Origin: an uncultured Armatimonadota bacterium
GTDB taxonomy: Bacteria; Armatimonadota; UBA5829; DTJY01
NCBI GenBank assembly: GCA_937875395.1
Contig: CALNCU010000330.1
Coordinates: forward strand, 1 to 21,905
Direction of reading: 5' to 3'
Length of the DNA: 21,905 bases
The notes below the pieces were generated by a model. The model saw only the letters and a list, made by a program, of their open reading frames with translations, was not told the DNA's origin and made no database searches. Positions 1 through 7,096 of the stretch are shown here, in pieces. Made by a program: the position numbers and the translations under genes. How positions within the stretch are numbered: the first letter of the stretch is position 1; every line of letters starts with the position of its first letter.

Positions 1-360
1 AGCTTAGGGCAGTCCTTCCTGCTCATGCCGGTGCGTAACATCAGTGAGTAAATTTATGAAGGATTAATGCGTGATGTGAAATAGGACGGGGGTTTCAAAG
101 AAAGCAAGATAGTAGCAGAAAGAGCATAATAATCGTTACGAGGTGAAGGTTATGCCAAATACAGCTACTATCCTCACAATCATATATTGCATAGTTGATG
201 ACATTGCAAACATGCATTCGAAACACCCGACTAGAATAGTCAATTCTACTTGTAGCATCGACAGAAATAAACTGCAAGCTCCAGACTACTCCATCACAGA
301 TTAGGTAGATGTAAATTGCTGAGGATTGGTTTTGGTCAAGATATTCAGGTCAAACATTGC
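1..360. other. AT-rich stretch without a recognisable gene
   Basis: No reading frame here resembles a protein; the longest (60 codons, minus strand) has no ribosome binding site or family motif. The base composition is visibly more AT-rich than the coding remainder. Two small inverted repeats are present: GATAGTAGC at 108-116 with GCTACTATC at 164-172, and TAGAAT at 232-237 with ATTCTA at 243-248. I see no tRNA or known RNA fold. It may be intergenic DNA downstream of groEL or the edge of an acquired segment. Confidence 0.5.
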
Positions 361-363
361 CGA

Positions 364-402
364 TAAAACAAAAAGGGCGCCCCGTGTGGGACGCCCTTTT
401 TT
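364..402 (-). terminator. Rho-independent terminator of groES-groEL
   Basis: GGGCG (375-379) pairs with CGCCC (392-396), and inside it CCC (381-383) pairs with GGG (388-390) around a GTGT loop. On the minus strand the stem is followed by a T-rich tract (complement of the A-run at 365-374). A run of six T also follows on the plus strand, so it may work in both directions. It lies about 20 bases after the groEL stop codon. Confidence 0.85.
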
Positions 403-421
403 CTGTATTGGGTACGGTTTA

Positions 422-2047
422 CTACATACCGTATTCGCCGTATTCGCCGCCGGGGGCGGGGGCTGCCGGCTTCTTCTCCGGCTTTTCGGCCACAAGGCCC
501 TCTGTGGTTAGTACCAGGGAGGCTATGCTTGCGGCGTTCTCTAATGCCGACCGGGTGACCTTTACCGGGTCAACAATTCCGGCTTTTACCAGGTCTACGT
601 ACTCTTCTGTTACGGCGTTGAGGCCCTGTCCCTTGGGCAGGTTCTTTACCTTTTCCACAACTACAGAGCCTTCCAGACCGGCGTTGGTGGCTATCTGGCG
701 GAGGGGCTCTTCAAGCGCCCGGCGCACAATTGCCACGCCTACCTTCTCATCGGCATCGGCGCCCAGTCCTTCAAGGGCGGGGATGACGTTTACCAGGGTT
801 GCGCCGCCGCCGGGGACTATTCCTTCTTCCACGGCTGCACGGGTGGCGGAGAGGGCATCTTCAACCCTGTGCTTCTTCTCTTTGAGCTCTGTTTCTGTGG
901 CTGCGCCCACTTTAACCACTGCAACACCGCCCGCAAGTTTTGCAAGGCGCTCCTGCAGCTTCTCTCTATCATAGGAGGAGTCCGTGGTCTCTATCTGGTG
1001 GCGGATCTGCTCTACGCGGCCTTTTACCGCATCTGCGCTTCCCGCGCCTTCAACTATTGTAGTCTCTTCCTTGGTTACTATTACCTTCTTGGCCTGGCCC
1101 AGCATGTTGATGTCAAGGTTCTCAAGCTTTATGCCCAGGTCCTCTGTTATAAACTTGCCGCCGGTGATTACGGCCAGGTCTTCCATCATGGCTTTGCGTC
1201 TGTCTCCAAATCCGGGAGCCTTTACGGCCACGGATGTGAAGGTGCCGCGCAGTTTGTTTACAACAAGGGTGGCAAGGGCGTCGCCGTCTACATCTTCCGC
1301 AATTATGACAAGCGGCTTTCTGGCGGATGCTATCTTCTCAAGCACGGGGACAAGGTCTGCCGCTGCGCTTATCTTCTTCTCAAAGAGAAGGATGAGCGGA
1401 TCGTCAAGGACGGCTTCCATGCGCTCTGCATCTGTTACCATGTAGGGGGAGATGTAGCCCTTATCAAACTGCATCCCTTCAACAACCTCAAGGGAGGTGT
1501 CTGTGCCCTTGGATTCTTCAACGGTTATAACGCCGTCTTTGCCCACTTTCTCCATGGCATCTGCAATGAGGGCGCCTATCTCCGGGTCGTTACCGGCTAT
1601 GGAGGCTACCTGGGATACGGATTCCTTATCTGTTACCGGGGTGCTGATCTTCTTCAGCTCTTCTATGGTCTTGCCTACGGCAAGGTCTATGCCTTTTTTT
1701 ACAACCATGGGATTTCCGCCGGCTGCAACGTAGCGCAGGCCTTCGTTTACAATGGACTGTGCCAGGACTGTTGCGGTGGTGGTGCCGTCGCCTGCTACGT
1801 CGTTGGTTTTGGATGCAACTTCGCGCACAAGCTGGGCGCCCATGTTCTCATACGGGTCTTCCAGTTCTATCTCTTTGGCTACGGTTACGCCGTCTTTTGT
1901 AATGGTGGGCGCGCCCCATTTTTTGTCTAGAACAACGTTTCTGCCTTTGGGCCCAAGTGTAACCTTGACGGCGTTTGCAACGGCGTTGGTGCCGCGCTCA
2001 AGTGCTCGCCTGGCCTCTTCATCATAGGCTATTATCTTAGCGGCCAT
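422..2047 (-). CDS. groEL: Chaperonin GroEL (60 kDa, Hsp60)
   Basis: Encodes a 541-residue group I chaperonin, the ATP-driven folding chamber of the cytoplasm that works with the GroES lid. The N-terminal block with LGPKGRNVVLD (31-41), the ATP-binding GDGTTTATVLAQ (86-97, catalytic-type Asp87) and the late VEEGIVPGGG motif are intact, and length is normal. The ATG is preceded by AGGAGG at a suitable distance. It lies 42 bases after groES and shares its promoter and CIRCE operator, so heat-shock control by an HrcA repressor encoded elsewhere is expected. The C-terminus ends in EYGEYGM after a Pro/Ala/Lys-rich stretch rather than the Gly-Gly-Met repeats common in the family. Identification is certain. 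Confidence 0.99.
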   Translation of the reverse strand: MAAKIIAYDEEARRALERGTNAVANAVKVTLGPKGRNVVLDKKWGAPTITKDGVTVAKEIELEDPYENMGAQLVREVASKTNDVAGDGTTTATVLAQSIVNEGLRYVAAGGNPMVVKKGIDLAVGKTIEELKKISTPVTDKESVSQVASIAGNDPEIGALIADAMEKVGKDGVITVEESKGTDTSLEVVEGMQFDKGYISPYMVTDAERMEAVLDDPLILLFEKKISAAADLVPVLEKIASARKPLVIIAEDVDGDALATLVVNKLRGTFTSVAVKAPGFGDRRKAMMEDLAVITGGKFITEDLGIKLENLDINMLGQAKKVIVTKEETTIVEGAGSADAVKGRVEQIRHQIETTDSSYDREKLQERLAKLAGGVAVVKVGAATETELKEKKHRVEDALSATRAAVEEGIVPGGGATLVNVIPALEGLGADADEKVGVAIVRRALEEPLRQIATNAGLEGSVVVEKVKNLPKGQGLNAVTEEYVDLVKAGIVDPVKVTRSALENAASIASLVLTTEGLVAEKPEKKPAAPAPGGEYGEYGM

Positions 2048-2089
2048 GAATTACATTCCTCCTGATTGTTCTTTGAAGTTTGGATTTAA

Positions 2090-2374
2090 TTACTCCACTA
2101 TGGCGTAGATGGAATCCTCATCAAGGATAAGGTACTCCTCACCGCCCAGGGTGACGTTGGTTCCCCCGTATTTGGAGTAGATTACCGTGTCGCCCTCTTT
2201 GACGGACATGGGCTTCTTCTGCCCGTTATCCAGCGTTCTGCCGGGGCCCACGGCTATAACGGTACCTTCCTGCGGCTTCTCTTTTGCCGTATCAGGCAGG
2301 ATGATCCCGCCGGAGGTCTTTTCCTCCTCAGCCTTTGCCTTTACAATTACCTTGTCAGCAATGGGTTTTAGCAT
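2090..2374 (-). CDS. groES: Co-chaperonin GroES (10 kDa, Hsp10)
   Basis: Encodes the 94-residue lid subunit that caps GroEL in the cytoplasm. The start MLKPIADKVIVK, the mobile-loop region EEKTSGGIILPD and the C-terminal LDEDSIYAIVE are typical. An upstream in-frame GTG at 2386 would add four residues, but it overlaps the ribosome binding site itself (AAGGAGG at 2386-2392), so the ATG at 2374 is the likely start and gives the standard length. It is the first gene of the groES-groEL operon, directly behind promoter and CIRCE. Confidence 0.98.
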   Translation of the reverse strand: MLKPIADKVIVKAKAEEEKTSGGIILPDTAKEKPQEGTVIAVGPGRTLDNGQKKPMSVKEGDTVIYSKYGGTNVTLGGEEYLILDEDSIYAIVE

Positions 2375-2385
2375 GACGTATGTCA

Positions 2386-2392
2386 CCTCCTT
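2386..2392 (-). promoter_or_regulatory. Ribosome binding site that decides the groES start
   Basis: AAGGAGG on the minus strand, a full anti-16S match, ends 11 bases before the ATG at 2374. The alternative GTG at 2386 begins inside this site and so cannot be served by it. Confidence 0.8.
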
Positions 2393-2415
2393 GGATATAA
2401 TGCTCTTTCAAACTT

Positions 2416-2442
2416 TTAGCACTCGACATAGTTGAGTGCTAA
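2416..2442. promoter_or_regulatory. CIRCE operator (HrcA binding site)
   Basis: Perfect consensus TTAGCACTC (2416-2424), a 9-base spacer, then GAGTGCTAA (2434-2442). CIRCE is the known binding site of the heat-shock repressor HrcA and regularly precedes groES. It starts right at the predicted transcription start, so bound repressor would block initiation, and the repeat also sits in the 5' leader of the mRNA. hrcA itself is not in the window. Confidence 0.97.
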
Positions 2443-2449
2443 TGCCATA

Positions 2450-2478
2450 ATGGTATACCCTTGGCCTCTGTTTGTCAA
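2450..2478 (-). promoter_or_regulatory. groES-groEL promoter (sigma-A type)
   Basis: On the minus strand the -35 box is a perfect TTGACA (2478-2473), followed after 17 bases by TACCAT (2455-2450); an overlapping TATACC with a 15-base spacer is the alternative -10. Predicted initiation near 2443 falls at the edge of CIRCE. Confidence 0.75.
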
Positions 2479-2549
2479 GTGTTTTGGGCTATTTTTTTGC
2501 AGGTAAGCAGGAGTAGTCTACCCTTTTTGGCTAACGTTTAAGCAGAGTG

Positions 2550-3428
2550 TTAGTACTCCCGCTCAAGGATGAAGCGGGCTATCTCTCTTAAGGGATTGGC
2601 GCGCGGCCCTAAGGGTTCCAGGGCGGAGAGGGCTTCTTCCACGGCCTGATGTGCCAGCTGGGAGGCTCTTTGCAGCCCAAAGAGTACCGGATAGGTAGAT
2701 TTGTTCTGCTCCGTGTCGCTTCCTATGGGTTTTCCAAGCTTCTCTTCGCTGCCCACCATATCCAGGATATCGTCCGTTATCTGGAATGCAAGGCCTATCT
2801 TTTCTCCATAGAGGCCAAGGGATTCCACTTCTTCCCTTGTACCTCCCCCAAGGAGCCCGCCGGCTGTGCAGGCCACTTTTATAAGCGCCCCTGTTTTGTG
2901 CCTGTGGATGAACTCCATGACGTCCGGCCCTACCCGCTCTCCTTCAGAGATTATATCTGCCACCTGGCCCGCTACCATGCCTTCTGTTCCGGCGGCGCGG
3001 GCTATTATGTTAGATACTTCCAGCACTATTTCCGGGGCGCCCTTCATTTGAGTGAGGGTTTGGAAGGCGTAGGTAAGGAGCGCGTCTCCGGCAAGTATGG
3101 CGGTTGCTTCTCCAAAGACTTTGTGGTTTGTGGGCTTCCCCCGGCGGAGGTCATCGTTGTCCATGGCGGGGAGATCGTCATGAATAAGGGAGTAGGCGTG
3201 GATGAACTCCAGCGCACAGCCTGCGGTAAGGGCCGCGGAAGGGTCTCCGCCCACTGCCTCACAGGATGCAAGGGCAAGCACGGGGCGCAGGCGCTTTCCT
3301 CCGCCAATTACGCTGTACCGCATGGCCTTGTAGATGACTTCCGGGTAGTTATCCTCTTTGGGGAGGAGGGAATCCAGCGCTCTCTCTATAAGGGCGCACT
3401 TTTCTTTAAGGTAGGTATCCAGGTTCAC
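2550..3428 (-). CDS. ispA: Polyprenyl (farnesyl/geranylgeranyl) diphosphate synthase
   Basis: A 292-residue trans-prenyltransferase that condenses IPP with allylic diphosphates to give C15 or C20 precursors of quinones, cell-wall carrier lipid and other isoprenoids. The first aspartate-rich motif DDLPAMDND begins at residue 84 (Asp84, Asp85, Asp90) and the second, DDILD, lies at 219-223; GGGKRLRP is at 42-49. The residues before the first motif, HAYSLIHDD, match those of E. coli IspA as I remember it, suggesting a C15 product, although C20 cannot be excluded. The start is a GTG whose last two bases overlap the folD stop (GTGA), so it is translationally coupled. It is last in the efp operon, and no convincing terminator was seen between it and the groES promoter. 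Confidence 0.95.
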   Translation of the reverse strand: MNLDTYLKEKCALIERALDSLLPKEDNYPEVIYKAMRYSVIGGGKRLRPVLALASCEAVGGDPSAALTAGCALEFIHAYSLIHDDLPAMDNDDLRRGKPTNHKVFGEATAILAGDALLTYAFQTLTQMKGAPEIVLEVSNIIARAAGTEGMVAGQVADIISEGERVGPDVMEFIHRHKTGALIKVACTAGGLLGGGTREEVESLGLYGEKIGLAFQITDDILDMVGSEEKLGKPIGSDTEQNKSTYPVLFGLQRASQLAHQAVEEALSALEPLGPRANPLREIARFILEREY

Positions 3429-4294
3429 TGCGGGCCTGCTCCCATCTGGCGTTTGGCGGCCTTTAAGGTGTTTTTAAGGAGCATGGCTATGGTCATGGGG
3501 CCCACGCCGCCGGGGACGGGGGTAATCCATGATGCTTTTGCCGCCGCAGATTCAAACTCTACATCGCCCACGTCTTTTGCGCGACCTTCTACCTTGTTGT
3601 AACCGGCATCTATTACCACAACGCCGTCTTTAAGCATGCTGCCGTCTATTACTTCCGGCTTCCCCACGGCGGCCACCAGGATGTCTGCCTGCTGGGTTAT
3701 GGCGGCCAGGTTGCGGGTGCGGGTGTGGCAGATGGTTACCGTGGCGTTACGGTTTAGCAGGTAGAGCGCAACCGGCTTCCCCAGGATAATGCTTCGCCCT
3801 ACCACCACGGCATGCTTTCCTTCTATGGGGATGTTATACCTGTCCAGAAGTTCTATTATACCGGCGGGGGTGGCGGAGATGAATATGGGTTCGCCGGTAA
3901 CCAGGCTTCCCAGGCTGTCCCGGCTTATGCCGTCTACATCTTTCTCTCTGGAGACGGTTGCCAGAATATCCAGCTCGTCCAGGTGTTTGGGGACGGGGTG
4001 CTGAACCATTATGCCGTGCACGTCTGGGTCTGCATTAAGGGCGTTTATTATATCTTTTATCTCTTCCTGCGATGAATCCGCAGGTAGCTCATGCACGGTG
4101 GAGTGCATTCCCGCGGAAAGGCAGGCCTTCTTCTTCATTTTTACGTAGGTGACGGATGCCGGGTCTTCCCCCACTATTATCACGGCAAGGTGAGGGGTCT
4201 TTCCCGTACGGCTCTTTATCTCTTCTGTCTCTGCTTTTATCTCTTCCCGTACCTTTTTTGCTGTGGCTGAACCGTCAAGAATCTGCGCCGGCAT
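3425..4294 (-). CDS. folD: Bifunctional methylenetetrahydrofolate dehydrogenase/cyclohydrolase FolD
   Basis: A 289-residue cytoplasmic enzyme interconverting 5,10-methylene-, methenyl- and 10-formyl-tetrahydrofolate, supplying one-carbon units. The active-site residues known from E. coli, Lys54 (in YVKMK), Gln98 and Asp121 (KDVDG), fall at identical positions. The NADP-binding VVGRSIILGKP is at 164-174 and the family signature PVPGGVGPMT is near the C-terminus. An upstream ATG at 4336 exists, but GGAGG six bases before 4294 and family alignment favour the shorter form. It overlaps the nusB end by 20 bases and the ispA start by 4. The substrate-side loops are unusual: QHPVP instead of QLPLP, and ISATPAG where PCTPAG is common. 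Confidence 0.97.
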   Translation of the reverse strand: MPAQILDGSATAKKVREEIKAETEEIKSRTGKTPHLAVIIVGEDPASVTYVKMKKKACLSAGMHSTVHELPADSSQEEIKDIINALNADPDVHGIMVQHPVPKHLDELDILATVSREKDVDGISRDSLGSLVTGEPIFISATPAGIIELLDRYNIPIEGKHAVVVGRSIILGKPVALYLLNRNATVTICHTRTRNLAAITQQADILVAAVGKPEVIDGSMLKDGVVVIDAGYNKVEGRAKDVGDVEFESAAAKASWITPVPGGVGPMTIAMLLKNTLKAAKRQMGAGPQ

Positions 4295-4718
4295 TTTTAT
4301 CCTCCGTATTATCCATCTGGCGTACAAGCGCCCCAAGCACGCCGTTTATGAAGCGCCCGGATTCCTCTGTGCTGAACTTCTTTGCCAGCTCTACTGCTTC
4401 GTTTATGGAGACGCCCTTTGGGATGCAATCCAGATAACATATCTCGAAGCTTGCCACGCGGAGGATGTTCCGGTCTACGGCTGGCTGACGTTGAAGGTTC
4501 CAGCCCACGGAGAGTTCCCGGAGCTTGGCATCTATTGTATCTAGATGGGCCAGCACGCCGCAAACCAGCGTCTCTGCAAACTCTCTTGAGGCCGGTTCCA
4601 GGTCTGTATTGGCAAGCGCAGTGGTGAGCGCTTCTTCCGGCGGAAGCTTTGCCACATCCACCTGATACAACACATTTAAGGCCAGCTCTCTTGCCGCTCG
4701 TCTGCTTTTGGTGCCCAT
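4275..4718 (-). CDS. nusB: Transcription antitermination factor NusB
   Basis: A 147-residue all-helical RNA-binding protein that, with NusE (ribosomal protein S10), loads on boxA RNA and prevents premature termination in rRNA operons. The N-terminal block RRAARELALNVLYQVDV (6-22) and the C-terminal FINGVLGALVRQ are diagnostic. It lies 32 bases after accC and overlaps folD, the order accC-nusB-folD known from Gram-positive genomes. Translation begins at ATG with only weak purine-rich sequence upstream. Confidence 0.96.
   Translation of the reverse strand: MGTKSRRAARELALNVLYQVDVAKLPPEEALTTALANTDLEPASREFAETLVCGVLAHLDTIDAKLRELSVGWNLQRQPAVDRNILRVASFEICYLDCIPKGVSINEAVELAKKFSTEESGRFINGVLGALVRQMDNTEDKNAGADS
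4301..4305 (-). promoter_or_regulatory. Ribosome binding site that decides the folD start
   Basis: GGAGG on the minus strand, six bases before the ATG at 4294 and inside the 3' end of nusB. It favours the 289-residue FolD over a form starting at 4336. Confidence 0.75.
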
Positions 4719-4750
4719 CGTCTGATATACTCTTGTTTTATAAATTACGG

Positions 4751-6106
4751 CTATCCGCTGCCGTTGCTCATTCTTCTTTTAATGAAGTTTGTGGTAAGTT
4801 CGCCCCTGCGGTAGAAGGCGTTTGCCATTATCTTCTGGTGGAACGGGATGTTTGTTTTTAATCCCTCTACTTTAAACTCAGAAAGGCACCGGCTCATTTT
4901 GCGGATGGCCTCTGTTCTATCCGGCGCCCAGACTATGAGCTTTGCAAGCAGGGAGTCGTAGTAGGGCGGAATGTTGTAGCCTGCGTAGAGGTGCGTATCC
5001 ACCCGCACGCCGAACCCGCCGGGGATTATAAGGGATTCCACCCTGCCGGAGCTTGGGGTGAAGTTTCTATCCGGGTCTTCCGCAGTTATGCGGCACTCTA
5101 TGGCATGACCCCGCACCTGCACATCCTTCTGGCTGATGGAGAGCTTCTCTCCCGATGCTATAAGTATCTGCTGGGTAAGGATGTCTACCCCCGTAACTAC
5201 TTCTGTGATGGGGTGTTCCACTTGAACACGGGTGTTCATTTCCATAAAGTAGAAATTGTTTTTGGCATCCAGCAGGAATTCTATGGTTCCGGCGTTCTCA
5301 TAACCCACGGCCTTTGCCGCCTTTATGGCAGCCTCTCCCATTTTGTTTCTTAGGCTTGATGAGAGCGCCGCGGATGGAGCCTCTTCCAGCATCTTCTGGT
5401 GCCGTGCGTTCTGGATGGAGCACTCACGCTCTCCCAGATGCACTACGTGGCCGCGGGAATCTGCAAGTATCTGTACTTCTATGTGGCGGGGTTCCTCTAT
5501 AAACTTCTCCATGTATACATCGGAGTTCCCAAAGGCGGCTTCCGCTTCTGCTTGTGCAATCTTTAAGACCTTGCCCATCTCTTCTTCATTCTGCACAAGG
5601 CGGATGCCCTTTCCGCCGCCGCCCGCCGCCGCCTTTATAAGAACGGGGTAGCCCATCTTTGCGGCGGTCTTTTGAGCGTCCAGCTCGTTCTGAAGGATGC
5701 CCTTTGTGCCGGGGATAACCGGTATGCCCGCCGACTGCATAATCTCACGGGCGGCCGCCTTGTTGCCCATTCGCTCTATTACCTGTGACGGGGGGCCTAT
5801 AAACTTTATCTTGCACGCCTCGCATGCCTCTGCAAAACCGGGGACTTCTGAGAAGTAGCCGTAGCCCGGGTGAATGGCATCCGCCCCCGTTATAACGGCC
5901 GCGCTTATAATGTTGGGCGCATTAAGATAGCTCTCTTTGTTGGGCGCAGGGCCTATGCATACGCTTTCGTCTGCAAGCTTTACGTGGAGAGAGTCTTCAT
6001 CTGCCTGCGAGTAGACCGCTACTGTGGCAATGCCCAGCTCGCGGCAGGCGCGGATAACCCTTACCGCTATTTCGCCGCGGTTTGCAATTAGAATCTTTTT
6101 GAACAT
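4751..6106 (-). CDS. accC: Biotin carboxylase subunit of acetyl-CoA carboxylase
   Basis: A 451-residue ATP-grasp enzyme that carboxylates the biotin on AccB with bicarbonate and ATP, the first half-reaction of fatty acid synthesis. The start FKKILIANRGEIA, Lys116, the glycine-rich ATP lid GGGGKG (162-167), HQK (236-238), and EMNTRVQVEHP (289-299) are present. Four extra codons upstream (ATG at 6118) are possible, but GGAG sits six bases before 6106. Between CSIQ and RHQK it carries one residue more than E. coli (NAR versus RR), next to the catalytic lysine. A pseudopilin-like gene separates it from accB. The carboxyltransferase genes accA and accD are not in the window. A paralogous role, such as propionyl-CoA carboxylation, is possible but less likely next to accB. 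Confidence 0.96.
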   Translation of the reverse strand: MFKKILIANRGEIAVRVIRACRELGIATVAVYSQADEDSLHVKLADESVCIGPAPNKESYLNAPNIISAAVITGADAIHPGYGYFSEVPGFAEACEACKIKFIGPPSQVIERMGNKAAAREIMQSAGIPVIPGTKGILQNELDAQKTAAKMGYPVLIKAAAGGGGKGIRLVQNEEEMGKVLKIAQAEAEAAFGNSDVYMEKFIEEPRHIEVQILADSRGHVVHLGERECSIQNARHQKMLEEAPSAALSSSLRNKMGEAAIKAAKAVGYENAGTIEFLLDAKNNFYFMEMNTRVQVEHPITEVVTGVDILTQQILIASGEKLSISQKDVQVRGHAIECRITAEDPDRNFTPSSGRVESLIIPGGFGVRVDTHLYAGYNIPPYYDSLLAKLIVWAPDRTEAIRKMSRCLSEFKVEGLKTNIPFHQKIMANAFYRRGELTTNFIKRRMSNGSG

Positions 6107-6112
6107 TAATTG

Positions 6113-6116
6113 CTCC
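6113..6116 (-). promoter_or_regulatory. Ribosome binding site that decides the accC start
   Basis: GGAG on the minus strand with a 6-base spacer to ATG 6106; the alternative ATG at 6118 overlaps this site. Confidence 0.6.
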
Positions 6117-6179
6117 ATGCCCCGTCATGCCGCATAAAGGCCCGGCAGCGGGCGATGATAGGCCGGAGATGCCCCGGCT

Positions 6180-6590
6180 TTAAAAGTTTTCGTGGCCCGG
6201 TGTTGAACACCACACCCTGCCGCTTGCGGCATCGTAACTATAGGCGCTCTTGCTTTGCGGGCAGGCCCCAACCTCGCCGGATACGCCGTAAGATGAGAGG
6301 TTGGAAAGGGCCTCCGGTGCCTTTTCGTTCCCCTGTTTATACATGTTTATGGCGTCTCTAACCTGGCGCAGGTTGCTCTGGCAGCTCAGGCCTTTTGCCC
6401 TGTCCATGGGGGATGGGGCCGATCCCACTCCACCGGGGGTTGCGGGTGCGCTTGTGCCGTTGATATTTCCCGCAGGCACGCTTGTGCTCCCGCCAAGACC
6501 GGGGAGGAGGTAGTATCCCATTATCCCTATAATCACTACAACAACAATTAGACCTATTAGCGACCACTGACCCTTGTTGTCTCTGAGCAT
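6180..6590 (-). CDS. Pseudopilin-like protein (type IV pilin/GspG-type)
   Basis: A 136-residue protein with a short charged N-terminus (MLRDNKG), one strongly hydrophobic helix (about 11-29), a Gly/Ser/Pro/Ala-rich linker (30-62) and a small C-terminal domain. The layout resembles type IV pilins and type II secretion pseudopilins, which are inserted in the inner membrane, cut after the conserved Gly and assembled into a filament. CPQSKSAYSYD followed by SGRVWCSTPGH resembles the end of GspG/competence-type pseudopilins, and Cys70, Cys110 and Cys128 could form a disulfide. The processing site is degenerate: G7 is followed by QWSLIGL instead of FTLIEL, so the conserved Glu is a Gly. A good ribosome binding site (AGGAGG) is present. 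It lies 21 bases after accB. Function is unknown. Confidence 0.75.
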   Translation of the reverse strand: MLRDNKGQWSLIGLIVVVVIIGIMGYYLLPGLGGSTSVPAGNINGTSAPATPGGVGSAPSPMDRAKGLSCQSNLRQVRDAINMYKQGNEKAPEALSNLSSYGVSGEVGACPQSKSAYSYDAASGRVWCSTPGHENF

Positions 6591-6611
6591 TATTACACCT
6601 CCTGCAAACCT

Positions 6612-7040
6612 TTAGGATTTTTGCAGCTTAAACAGGTGCTGGCCAAACTCGACGGGCATGCCGTCTTCAACCAGGATTTCAGATATAACACCGTCATGAT
6701 CTGAGACTACATCGTTCATAAGCTTCATGGATTCTATTGCGCCCACCGCCTGCCCGGCTTTTATGGGCGATCCTACGGAGGCCGTGCTGTCCAGGCTGTG
6801 GAAGATGCCTACCATGCGTGCGGTAACGTAGTCGGCGTGCTCTTCTGCCGCGCTTGCAGCTTCTTTTTGCGCGGCCGGAGCCTCTTTTGCTACCGGCACC
6901 AAGCGCGGCGCGCGTTGCGGGCGGAGCTGCTTCTTTAGCCGCACGGTTGTTTTTTCTTCCTGGCCGCAGGTTACTACAAGCTCTGAGATCCTTGAGGACC
7001 TGAGTATGCCCACCAGTTCTTCAATCTGGGAGATATCCAT
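6612..7040 (-). CDS. accB: Biotin carboxyl carrier protein of acetyl-CoA carboxylase
   Basis: A 142-residue carrier that shuttles carboxybiotin between AccC and the carboxyltransferase. A short N-terminal helical part (1-40) is joined by an Ala/Pro/Glu-rich flexible linker (about 41-70) to the biotinyl domain. The biotinylation motif is ESMKLMN with Lys106 as the acceptor; Ser replaces the usual Ala before Met-Lys. The ATG start has GGTGG close upstream. It follows efp by 56 bases, with a hairpin in the gap, and precedes the pseudopilin-like gene and accC. Confidence 0.95.
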   Translation of the reverse strand: MDISQIEELVGILRSSRISELVVTCGQEEKTTVRLKKQLRPQRAPRLVPVAKEAPAAQKEAASAAEEHADYVTARMVGIFHSLDSTASVGSPIKAGQAVGAIESMKLMNDVVSDHDGVISEILVEDGMPVEFGQHLFKLQKS

Positions 7041-7060
7041 GTGCCACCGATCCTAGTCTT

Positions 7061-7087
7061 AATAAAGGCGGGAAGTTACCCTCCCGC
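7061..7087 (-). terminator. Possible attenuator or weak terminator between efp and accB
   Basis: On the minus strand GCGGGA (7087-7082) pairs with TCCCGC (7073-7068) around an 8-base loop and is followed by CTTTATT. The stem is short and the T-tract interrupted, so read-through is expected. It would let efp be expressed above the acc genes. Confidence 0.4.
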
Positions 7088-7096
7088 AGGTTAATT

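Noticed and set aside
95..277. 60-codon minus-strand frame in the left AT-rich stretch
   Set aside because: It has a hydrophobic tail but no ribosome binding site and no recognisable motif; chance frame in AT-rich DNA.
869..1930. Long open frame (353 codons) on the plus strand across groEL
   Set aside because: It is the antisense of the highly conserved groEL gene, has no family resemblance and is explained by the codon bias of groEL.
2480..2549. Terminator between ispA and the groES promoter
   Set aside because: There are T/A-rich runs and a small GTAGTCTAC symmetry, but no GC-rich stem followed by a T-tract on the minus strand.
2649..3602. Long open frame (317 codons) on the plus strand across ispA and folD
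   Set aside because: It is antisense to two well-identified genes, crosses their junction and has no motif; an overlap artefact.
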